10,059 nt of DNA from JAOABP01 sp964590395 (GTDB lineage Bacteria; Hydrothermota; Tepidihabitantia; Tepidihabitantales; Tepidihabitantaceae): contig CAZPVT010000007.1 in assembly GCA_964590395.1 (NCBI GenBank), positions 1-10,059 on the forward strand, written 5' to 3'. Positions 1 to 6,141 of this stretch are shown one piece after another (positions within the stretch are counted from its first letter, which is position 1; each line of letters opens with the position of its first letter). The position numbers and the translations under genes were made by a program. Below the pieces are notes generated by a model that did not search any database, was not told the DNA's origin, and saw only the letters and a program-made list of their open reading frames with translations.

Positions 1-1476
1 CAGAGCCCGATTAACCTCCTCTTCTGCCTCCTGCAACCTGCCGGTCTCATAATACCCGCTACCCGCGACAAAATGATTCTGCGCCTGATCAGCAGTTCTA
101 CCACTGCCCGCGATATTCAGGTTAAAAAAGACAAGCGAAAAGATAAAAATCCCCCCGGCAATCAATCGCTCCTTTTTACTCACCCCTGCCCAGTTTATTA
201 AACCCGCAACCGCAAACAGAAGATAAAATGGCACAACCGGCAACCGGTAACGAGCGGTAACGAAGAACGGGATAAAGGACAGCGCGTAGACGCCGAAAAA
301 AAGATAAACCGGCAACAAATTCTGCCATCTCCGGCGGGTCAGATAGATACCCACAAGTGCTAACGGCAAAACCACCCCGAACGGAAACTTCAGAACCGGA
401 GTGCTGAACAGAAGAAGGTTGAGAAAAGTATAGCGTTTGAAAAAATAAAGATCCCGGTTATTGGAAACCTCATAACCGGCAAACCAGAGATAAATCTTGC
501 GCAGGGTAAGTTTAATTGCCTGCCCCGGTTTTCTCTGCCAGAACTCAAGCCCCTTTTTCAGCCAGAACCGGTCAACCTCTGTCCCCTTCAAACTCCTGCC
601 CGATTCCATCTCAGCAATTCGCTTCACATCATTATAGCCACCCCACCAGCTCCCCCTGGTGCCGGGCACAATTGCGGTTGTCCCATCTGAATACTCATTA
701 TTACCGATATAAAAATTCGTTCCCGCCTGCCAGGCGATAGGCACAAAACTTCTGCTCTTGACATAATTCCTTACCGTAACTGGCACGATCGGCAAAACTA
801 CCACCAGATAAAAAGGCAGTGCCCTCTGCCACCACCGGCGCCGGTATCTGAAAACAAACCAGACCGAAAGCACCGCCACAAACAAAAGCACATTAGGTCG
901 GGCAATCGCTGCCAGCCCGAAACAAAACCCGGCAAAAAGCCCAAAAACCGGTTTACTTTGTGCCAGATAAAGAAAAATAAATCCGCCCAATACCAGAAAA
1001 ACCAGAAGTACCGGAATCAAAAGCTCGCAATCAAAGTAGACAAAAAGCGGATAAACCGCCACCAAAAGCCCGGCATAAAGACCGCTCTGCCTGTCAAAAA
1101 TTCTACTCCCAAGCTGATATAAAAGCACGCAAGTCAAACTACCCAGCACCGCCTGTGCCAGCCGAACCAAAAAGAGGTTTACACTGAATAACTTATAAAG
1201 CAGGGCAAGAAAGAACGGATAAAGCGGTGCCCGGAAATAGGCATCCGCAATAAACTCCCTGCCATTTAAAATCGCCAAAGCCCATTGATGGTGATAAAGC
1301 CCGTCCATCTGAGGAGCAAAAAACAGCGGGTCATTCTGCCGTGCCTGAATAAGATAAATCACCCGGACCAAAATCGCCAGCCCAAAAATAACTGACGCCT
1401 GCCACCAATGCCATTTCCCTTTAAATTCTACCGGTTTTTTCTTCTGCCTTTTACCCTGAACACTCTGCCTTATCAC
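1..1476 (-). CDS. GT39/ArnT-like membrane glycosyltransferase with C-terminal TPR (3' end off window)
   Basis: The minus strand is open without a stop from a GTG at 1476 to the window edge (492 codons). The protein is polytopic, with about ten hydrophobic segments: near residues 27-43, 83-98, 99-123, 133-150, 153-172, 178-210, 219-234, 353-380, 388-410 and 413-450. After the first helix come acidic residues D49 and D58 (QMDGLYHHQ), then FRAPLYPFFLAL near 81-92. A large extracytoplasmic loop holds RNYV, FVPIAWQAG and NFYIGNN (about 236-260), and FFVTARYRLPVVPFYLL lies near 405-420. This order is typical of the GT39/PMT-ArnT superfamily, which moves sugars from polyprenyl-phosphate donors on the outer face of the inner membrane; an Asp after the first helix is usually catalytic. 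Residues about 467-492 (YYETGRLQEAEEEVNRAL) look like the first TPR repeat, so the protein is probably a GT39-TPR fusion. GTG is the first standard start after an in-frame TGA; the next Met (residue 57) would remove the first helix. Acceptor and sugar are unknown. Confidence 0.85.
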   Translation of the reverse strand, partial: MIRQSVQGKRQKKKPVEFKGKWHWWQASVIFGLAILVRVIYLIQARQNDPLFFAPQMDGLYHHQWALAILNGREFIADAYFRAPLYPFFLALLYKLFSVNLFLVRLAQAVLGSLTCVLLYQLGSRIFDRQSGLYAGLLVAVYPLFVYFDCELLIPVLLVFLVLGGFIFLYLAQSKPVFGLFAGFCFGLAAIARPNVLLFVAVLSVWFVFRYRRRWWQRALPFYLVVVLPIVPVTVRNYVKSRSFVPIAWQAGTNFYIGNNEYSDGTTAIVPGTRGSWWGGYNDVKRIAEMESGRSLKGTEVDRFWLKKGLEFWQRKPGQAIKLTLRKIYLWFAGYEVSNNRDLYFFKRYTFLNLLLFSTPVLKFPFGVVLPLALVGIYLTRRRWQNLLPVYLFFGVYALSFIPFFVTARYRLPVVPFYLLFAVAGLINWAGVSKKERLIAGGIFIFSLVFFNLNIAGSGRTADQAQNHFVAGSGYYETGRLQEAEEEVNRAL

Positions 1477-1513
1477 TGTAATTGTAATATCCCTAAAAAT
1501 AATCTGATGTCAA
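1472..1513 (-). promoter_or_regulatory. Putative promoter of the glycosyltransferase gene
   Basis: On the minus strand TTGACA (1513-1508) is followed after 18 bp by TATTAC (1489-1484), or after 17 bp by ATATTA. The GTG start at 1476 lies 7-8 nt beyond the -10 box, so transcription would begin at or next to the start codon. The -35 is perfect and the -10 is moderate (4 of 6). AGGG just before the -10 is 13 nt from GTG, too far for a good Shine-Dalgarno. Confidence 0.45.
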
Positions 1514-1584
1514 GATAATCGGCAAACCCAGCCTGATGAGCATAATGAGGTGATTGTCGTATAGACCACTATTAAGTTTGCTAC

Positions 1585-1620
1585 TTGATTTCGAAAGGGG
1601 CTATCTTTATACTTCCAAGA
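1585..1620 (+). promoter_or_regulatory. Putative promoter of yggS with the start codon at +1
   Basis: TTGATT (1585-1590), a 17-bp spacer and TATACT (1608-1613) form a good sigma70-like promoter. The yggS ATG follows after six bases (1620), exactly where transcription would be expected to begin. AAAGGGG at 1594-1600 lies in the spacer and is about 20 nt from the ATG, too far to act as a Shine-Dalgarno. This favours a leaderless message. Confidence 0.55.
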
Positions 1621-2306
1621 TGAATATCAGCCAAAACTACCAGCGAATTAAAGAGGAAATTCAGCGCACCTGTGAAAGGATAAACCGTCATCCTGATGAA
1701 ATAAAACTGGTTGCGGTATCCAAAAACAAACCGGTTGAGGCGATTCTTGAGGCAATCTCTGCCGGCATCACTAGATTCGGGGAAAACCGGGTCCAGGAGG
1801 CAATGGCAAAAATCCCGCAGATTAACGCACCGGTGGAGTGGCATCTGATCGGCACGCTTCAGACCAACAAGGTAAAAAAGGCAATTGGACTCTTTTCGAT
1901 GATTCAGAGTGTGGACTCACTCCATCTCGCAGAGGAGATTGAACACCGTTGCGGACAGAAAGAGCTCCTTATGCCGGTGCTGATTGAAGTCAACACCTCA
2001 GGCGAACCCACCAAGCACGGAGTTCAACCGGAGCAACTCCCAGAACTGCTAAAACAGGTTATCCTCTTACCTCACTTAAAGGTCCGGGGGTTAATGACTA
2101 TCGGTCCGGGTCTGGCGATTGAAAACCCGGAAGCCTCAAGGAACTGTTTCCGTCAACTCGCCCGTCTGTGCAGGGAAATGGAGGATAAATTCGGCATCTC
2201 TCTGCCTGAACTTTCAATGGGAATGAGTAGCGATTTTACAGTGGGAATTGAGGAGGGGGCGACCATCATCCGCATCGGCACCGCCGTCTTCGGACCAAGA
2301 GGTTAA
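1620..2306 (+). CDS. yggS: YggS family pyridoxal phosphate homeostasis protein
   Basis: A 228-residue protein of the YggS/PROSC (YBL036C) family, single-domain TIM-barrel proteins resembling the N-terminal domain of alanine racemase. They bind PLP and buffer its level in the cytoplasm without a known catalytic reaction. The PLP lysine is K35 in LVAVSKNKP. Other family marks are RFGENRVQEA, WHLIGTLQTNKVK, VLIEVNTSGEPTKHG, VRGLMTIGP and the C-terminal LSMGMSSDF ... IIRIGTAVFG. Length is normal. A longer reading from a TTG at 1554 adds 22 residues with no family similarity, and the predicted promoter lies inside that extension, so ATG 1620 is chosen. A metalloprotease gene follows one base after the stop, probably in the same transcript. 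The window holds none of the cell-division or proC-like genes often found next to yggS. Confidence 0.93.
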   Translation: MNISQNYQRIKEEIQRTCERINRHPDEIKLVAVSKNKPVEAILEAISAGITRFGENRVQEAMAKIPQINAPVEWHLIGTLQTNKVKKAIGLFSMIQSVDSLHLAEEIEHRCGQKELLMPVLIEVNTSGEPTKHGVQPEQLPELLKQVILLPHLKVRGLMTIGPGLAIENPEASRNCFRQLARLCREMEDKFGISLPELSMGMSSDFTVGIEEGATIIRIGTAVFGPRG

Positions 2307-2310
2307 CTTG
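2297..2310 (+). promoter_or_regulatory. Ribosome binding site that fixes a TTG start
   Basis: AAGAGG (2297-2302), in the last codons of yggS, lies five bases before TTG at 2308. This spacing fixes the start of the metalloprotease gene. An ATG far upstream at 2248 would instead overlap yggS by 59 bases and add a low-complexity, non-family N-terminus. Confidence 0.6.
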
Positions 2311-2676
2311 GAAAGAGAAAAGTTTATCCAGCTGGTAGAGACGGTGATGGAGGATCTACCACAATTTTTTGCCTCCCGGATAAAAAACCTGCAGGTAACG
2401 GTAATGCCTTTGGCACCGCCAGAACTTGCCGAAAAACTGGGCAAAAACCCCTGGTCAATTCTCGGTGTTTATCAGGGTGTACCCTATAACCGGCGCGGTC
2501 CGTTTTACGGCAATGTCCTTCCGGACACAATCATAATCTTTCAAAAGCCAGTTGAAGCCATCGCGCAAACCGAACCAGAGATCAGAGAAGTGGTGCGCCG
2601 GGTAACAATTCATGAGATTGGCCATTACTTTGGCCTTTCTGACGAGGAACTTTACCGTCTGGAAAAGAAGAAATAA
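2308..2676 (+). CDS. Small zincin-type metallopeptidase family protein (DUF1025/Zincin_1-like)
   Basis: Starting from TTG 2308 this is a 122-residue protein. It carries HEIGHYFGLSDEEL at 102-115: the zinc motif HExxH (H102, E103, H106) followed by G109 and D112, the HExxHxxGxxD pattern of this family, where the Asp is the likely third ligand. Upstream are ILGVYQGVPYNRRG (51-64), YGNVLPDTIIIF (67-78) and an amphipathic N-terminus (EREKFIQLVETVMEDLP), all in the order usual for the minimal-zincin metallopeptidase family (Pfam Zincin_1, formerly DUF1025). There is no signal peptide, so it should be cytoplasmic. The substrate is unknown for the family. It sits one base after yggS and is probably translated from the same mRNA. 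The function is known only at the fold level. Confidence 0.88.
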   Translation: MEREKFIQLVETVMEDLPQFFASRIKNLQVTVMPLAPPELAEKLGKNPWSILGVYQGVPYNRRGPFYGNVLPDTIIIFQKPVEAIAQTEPEIREVVRRVTIHEIGHYFGLSDEELYRLEKKK

Positions 2677-2677
2677 A

Positions 2678-2700
2678 AAGGGGGCGTTTTCCGCCCCCTT
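2678..2700 (-). terminator. Hairpin terminator between convergent genes
   Basis: A perfect 9-bp stem (AAGGGGGCG / CGCCCCCTT) closes a 5-base loop. On the minus strand the stem is followed by a T-rich run (TTTATTTCTTCTTTTC), so it is a good intrinsic terminator for the gene ending at 2720. On the plus strand it starts two bases after the metalloprotease stop codon but lacks a following T-run, so termination in that direction is less certain. Confidence 0.8.
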
Positions 2701-2719
2701 GATAAACACTCTGGCACTT

Positions 2720-4438
2720 TTACCGGTTGATAACCAGTTTGTGCGTTGCTGAGCCTGCCGGGCTTTCCAGTCTGACTAGATAGATGCCAGCGGGTAAAGA
2801 GGTCAAATCCACCGTAGTTCTGCCGGAACGGGCATTCTCTGCTGAGTGAAGTTCTCTCGTTAGCCTGCCGGTCGCATCGTAGATAGCGAGGCTCACCCGG
2901 GAAACAGCCGGAATCTGCCAGTGAATTATAATCTGGTCCTGTGCCGGGTTAGAGAAGCGAAGCAGTGCGGTGCGCAGATTGGGATTATACCCCTCCTCCA
3001 CTCCCACATTGCCTTGCGCAGATGCAGAAATGAACAACTCGCCATTTGTCCACGGCATCCAGGCACCTGGACTGCCGAAAAAACTCCTGCCATTTGATGT
3101 ATCGTCGGCAAGGGAAGATGGGTGTCCAGAGGAATGAACTGGCGCAACCGCCACATAAAACTCACCCGAAGTGAAGATAATCATTGAATCAAGATCATAG
3201 GTCCTTATCGGTCCAGGAGTTCCGGGGGGTGCCTCAATATCCCCGGACTGATAAAGCAGGGTTGAGCCATCACCCGCATATATCTTAAACCTGAAGGTTG
3301 AGTCGGGCCAGGGATAAGATGGATGGAGATAGAACTGCGCCCTTGCCCGGCGGATACCAACCGGATACTGGACACCGAAATCTGCCGGATTGAACTTAAC
3401 CGCGCGCTCCGGGCCAGCCCAGGTCAGCCATCTGGGATTGTTGTAGTTAGCATACTCAATCCAGCGGGCAACGCCCAAATCGTAAATGATGGTGTCGTCT
3501 GCTGGATACTGCTCACCTGCCGCTTCAGTCCAGACATATATTCGGTAGTTGCCCTCAACCGTTGGTGTGCGCCACGGTGGCGAAAAGTTCATCTGCGCTG
3601 TCTGGCCACGGGTTAAATTCGCACTGGTGTTCATTGTGTCCTCATAGATATATCCCTGCGGACCCGTGATCATCAGCCGGACCGGTGTGCCCATCGGCAA
3701 ATCTCCGGTGCCCAGATTTCTGATAGTCGCCCGAATATTCAAAATGGTGTTAGGCAGAGTGTCAATGGGCATTGACGAAGCGAAATAAAGCGTTGCCGCA
3801 TCAGTAGTGGGTGGGTCCCATTCCACAACCGAACGGATCAGCCACTCGCCCCGACGGCTATCCTCGGAAAACGCGCCATTTAGATATGACCACATCCGAT
3901 GGGATGGAGCATTGAGCGCCACATCAATGGAAAGCCCGGGGCAGATCGGATAGGAGTCAACTTGAACATAGAAAATGTAGTAATTGGAACCGACTATCGG
4001 CTCATCAATCGGAACATAATTCCACTGACCCCGGGTAATGGTCAGTGTATCCGAATGCCATAGTTCAGTCCCTGGTGAACCGCCTGGACCATCATCCGCA
4101 TACACCTTCACCATCGCCCGGTCACCACCTGGAGCTGGCCAACCAGAGTAAAAGTGAACCAGTGCTCCCTTCAGCGTAAAGGCATCTGCCGGGCTGATAA
4201 ACTTCACACCCCAGCCATTACCCCCCTGATTCCATGCCCAGGCACTCGCCGGCATATTGTCGTCGTATTTGAATGTGTCAACAACCAAAAAAAACGGCTC
4301 ATATGCCGGGGGAAAGATACCCGGTTCCGGATTCGGAATTGTGTAATGATGGGTTGGTGTGGGACTCAACCAGCGCTCCTCAGCACCGATTGCCAGTGCC
4401 AAAAACAGCGCCAGTAATACTAACCCTGATTTCCGCAT
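2720..4438 (-). CDS. Exported beta-rich protein with internal duplication and C-terminal sorting tail
   Basis: A 572-residue protein. Residues 1-19 are a signal peptide (basic MRKSG, hydrophobic core, AIGA cleavage region). Residues about 53-205 and 325-475 look like two copies of one domain, sharing GVKF/AVKF, a KVYADDG/KIYAGDG strand, a YYIFYVQV/EFYVAVAPV strand and a final R.W/SFF ... GEWL/GELF segment. Between them, about 210-320 resembles a CARDB/Ig-like fold (NTILNIRATIRNLGTGDLP). Residues about 490-572 form a secretion/sorting tail (LAIYDATGRL, LPAGIYLVRLES, THKLVINR) like the Por-secretion type A tails of FCB and WOR-3 bacteria. AAAGGAG (4450-4444) lies five bases before the ATG. No catalytic motif is seen; the domains look like carbohydrate-binding or adhesion modules. 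It should act on the cell surface or outside the cell. The exact function is unknown. Confidence 0.88.
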   Translation of the reverse strand: MRKSGLVLLALFLALAIGAEERWLSPTPTHHYTIPNPEPGIFPPAYEPFFLVVDTFKYDDNMPASAWAWNQGGNGWGVKFISPADAFTLKGALVHFYSGWPAPGGDRAMVKVYADDGPGGSPGTELWHSDTLTITRGQWNYVPIDEPIVGSNYYIFYVQVDSYPICPGLSIDVALNAPSHRMWSYLNGAFSEDSRRGEWLIRSVVEWDPPTTDAATLYFASSMPIDTLPNTILNIRATIRNLGTGDLPMGTPVRLMITGPQGYIYEDTMNTSANLTRGQTAQMNFSPPWRTPTVEGNYRIYVWTEAAGEQYPADDTIIYDLGVARWIEYANYNNPRWLTWAGPERAVKFNPADFGVQYPVGIRRARAQFYLHPSYPWPDSTFRFKIYAGDGSTLLYQSGDIEAPPGTPGPIRTYDLDSMIIFTSGEFYVAVAPVHSSGHPSSLADDTSNGRSFFGSPGAWMPWTNGELFISASAQGNVGVEEGYNPNLRTALLRFSNPAQDQIIIHWQIPAVSRVSLAIYDATGRLTRELHSAENARSGRTTVDLTSLPAGIYLVRLESPAGSATHKLVINR

Positions 4439-4505
4439 ACCTACTCCTTTCGTTAATATTACCCAAATCCTTACCTACCGGCGCTTCATATCCTTCGCCG
4501 GTATT

Positions 4506-4540
4506 TAATATAATATTACACTAAAAATTCTTCAGGTCAA
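4506..4540 (-). promoter_or_regulatory. Putative promoter of the 572-residue exported protein gene
   Basis: On the minus strand TTGACC (4540-4535), a 16-bp spacer and TAATAT (4518-4513) would start transcription near 4506. That leaves a leader of about 65-70 nt containing a good Shine-Dalgarno, unlike the other promoters in the window. Confidence 0.45.
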
Positions 4541-4551
4541 GCAGTTTATTA

Positions 4552-4589
4552 TTGACTCGCTTGTTCAAAAAGTTATATTTAATTTCTTG
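4552..4589 (+). promoter_or_regulatory. Putative promoter of the symporter-peptidase operon
   Basis: TTGACT (4552-4557), a 16-bp spacer and TATATT (4574-4579). The GTG of the small membrane protein begins at 4589, ten bases after the last -10 base, and the intervening bases are mostly pyrimidines. The predicted leader is zero to about three nt. The -35 lies 11 bp from the -35 of the divergent promoter, so the two may compete or share a regulator. Confidence 0.5.
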
Positions 4590-4699
4590 TGAATGGGCCT
4601 TTCGGTTGCCACTGGCTAACCTTTGCCGCAGTGCTGGTTGCCCTGGGTACGATACTCCTGGCACTCATCTGGGCGGTTTTTGCTCAAATTAAAGAGTGA
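4589..4699 (+). CDS. 36-residue single-pass membrane protein, probable symporter accessory subunit
   Basis: GTG at 4589 opens a 36-codon frame ending in TGA 4697-4699. A short N-terminus with aromatic and polar residues (NGPFGCHWL) leads into one hydrophobic helix (about residues 11-32, rich in A, V, L and I with a Trp), then a charged end, AQIKE. Its stop overlaps the ATG of the transporter by one base (TGATG), which implies translational coupling. Small one-helix partners are established for several secondary transporters (for example YhdT with PanF and MetS with MetP), and short accessory proteins beside SSS-family genes fit this size and position. No Shine-Dalgarno is visible, but a promoter lies immediately upstream. 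Because it is under 40 residues, automated gene calling would probably miss it. The accessory role is inferred from position and topology only. Confidence 0.7.
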   Translation: MNGPFGCHWLTFAAVLVALGTILLALIWAVFAQIKE

Positions 4700-6120
4700 T
4701 GAACCCGAACCTCATTTATGCCCTGACGCTGTTCTTTTACCTTATCACACTTTTTCTCATCGGCATTCTGACCAGTGCCCGAATGAAACGCTCTGCCGAA
4801 GGTTTCTATCTCGGCTCACGCTCACTTGGACCCTGGGTAACCGCCTTCTCCTTTGTTGCTGCCTATTTTTCATCCGTAGTCATAATCGGCGGTGGCGGAT
4901 TTGGCTACAAATACGGTATGACAACACTCTGGGTCGGTGCTACCAATGTCTTGGTAGGCACCTTCCTTGCCTGGGTAGTTCTGGGCAAGAGAACCCGCGC
5001 CTTAACCGCCCGTCTGAACTCACTGACCCTACCCGACCTGATTGCCAAACGGCACTCTTCACCTGAAGCCCGGGTTTTCTCCGCACTGGTCATCGGTCTT
5101 TTCCTTACCATTTACAGCGTCTCAGTCTTACAGGGAATGGGGCATGCCTTCGCGGTGCTAATGGATCTACCATATATTTATGGACTTTTGATCTCCGGTG
5201 TGGTGATCATCGTCTATGTTGCGTTAGGTGGTTATCTGGCAGTAGTCTGGACCGGATTTTTTCAGGCTTGGGTGATGCTCTTCGGACTGTTACTGCTGAC
5301 TATCGCCACGATTGGCCGGGCTGGTAGTTTGACGCAACTGTTCACCCGGCTCAGCAGTATTGAAGCGGGTAAGTATGTTCAGACTCCCGGCGCCTGGAAC
5401 TGGGCAGGGCTTTTGTCTTATTCGGCGATCGTTTCCTTCGGCGTCTGGGGTATGCCCCAACTGGTCAGCAGATTCTACTCCATAAAAAGTTTGAAGGTGT
5501 TAAAACTGGGTACGGTTCTTGCAACCATTGGCGCCTCAATGGCACTACTACCCTACTTTAACGGCGCTGCCACCCGGTTGTTTTTCCCCAATCTTACTAA
5601 TCCTGACCAGGCGATCCCCCATCTGGTAAAATCAACCCTTGCGCCGTTTGCCAGTGCCATCTTTCTCACCGGTGTTATTGCCGCTGGTATGTCCACATTT
5701 TCCGCGGTCTTAATCACCGCTGCCAGTGCTATTGTCAAGGACCTGATGCGTGACAGTCTCAAAATAGATTTAACTTCCGGTAAAGAGGTGCTAATCTCCC
5801 GACTGGTTGCTGCCGGCATTGGCATCACTGCCTTCATTATCGCGATCAAACCACCGGCAATGATCCTCGCGATCACCGGTTTTGCCTGGGCAGTGATCGC
5901 ATCCACCACACTCTGGCCCTATCTTTTTGGACTCTACTGGCAGAAGACAAGTCGCCCCGCCGCCTTCGTCTCAATGCTTGCCGGCTCTTTGACCGCCCTG
6001 ATATGGCTGGCACTGAAAAACCCGCTTAAAATCCACGGCTTTATCCCGGGCATCATCATCAGTCTGATCTCTTTTGTCCTGCTGACCATTGTCTTTCCCC
6101 AAAAAAAGTTTAAAATTTAA
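4699..6120 (+). CDS. Sodium:solute symporter (SSS) family transporter
   Basis: A 473-residue polytopic inner-membrane protein of the SSS family, whose usual length and 12-13 helices it matches. Signatures in order: EGFYLGSRSLGPWVTAFS at the start of helix 2, a glycine-rich IIGGGGFGYKYG, the family motif VALGGYLAVVWTGFFQAWVM, VSFGVWGMPQLVSRFYSIKS, and AAGMSTFSAVLITAASAI, whose Ser-Thr pair corresponds to Na+-coordinating residues in PutP. The Asp that PutP uses for Na+ in helix 2 is absent; the region (AAYFSSVVIIGG) is more like PanF-type members. The start is ATG 4699, overlapping the small protein's TGA; a GTG directly before it at 4696 is possible. The M1 peptidase gene follows after 18 bases. 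Na+-coupled uptake is likely; the substrate cannot be assigned, although amino acids fit the peptidase neighbour. Confidence 0.92.
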   Translation: MNPNLIYALTLFFYLITLFLIGILTSARMKRSAEGFYLGSRSLGPWVTAFSFVAAYFSSVVIIGGGGFGYKYGMTTLWVGATNVLVGTFLAWVVLGKRTRALTARLNSLTLPDLIAKRHSSPEARVFSALVIGLFLTIYSVSVLQGMGHAFAVLMDLPYIYGLLISGVVIIVYVALGGYLAVVWTGFFQAWVMLFGLLLLTIATIGRAGSLTQLFTRLSSIEAGKYVQTPGAWNWAGLLSYSAIVSFGVWGMPQLVSRFYSIKSLKVLKLGTVLATIGASMALLPYFNGAATRLFFPNLTNPDQAIPHLVKSTLAPFASAIFLTGVIAAGMSTFSAVLITAASAIVKDLMRDSLKIDLTSGKEVLISRLVAAGIGITAFIIAIKPPAMILAITGFAWAVIASTTLWPYLFGLYWQKTSRPAAFVSMLAGSLTALIWLALKNPLKIHGFIPGIIISLISFVLLTIVFPQKKFKI

Positions 6121-6127
6121 TAAAAGT

Positions 6128-6141
6128 AAAGGAGCGATATG
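6128..6141 (+). promoter_or_regulatory. Strong Shine-Dalgarno of the M1 peptidase gene
   Basis: AAAGGAG (6128-6134) is four bases before ATG 6139, in the 18-base gap after the transporter. It shows that Shine-Dalgarno initiation is used for a gene inside an operon. Confidence 0.7.

Noticed and set aside
516..740. A 74-residue plus-strand frame inside the glycosyltransferase
   Set aside because: Shadow of the long continuous minus-strand frame, which has clear GT39-like motifs.
1554..1619. A TTG start extending yggS by 22 residues
   Set aside because: The extension has no family similarity and contains the predicted promoter; ATG 1620 gives the normal family N-terminus.
2248..2307. An ATG start extending the metalloprotease into yggS
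   Set aside because: The added residues are Arg/Ser/Pro-rich shadow sequence of the yggS end; TTG 2308 has a well-spaced Shine-Dalgarno and the family N-terminus.
4623..5066. A 147-residue plus-strand frame over the small protein and transporter start
   Set aside because: It is an out-of-frame shadow; the overlapping transporter frame has clear family motifs.
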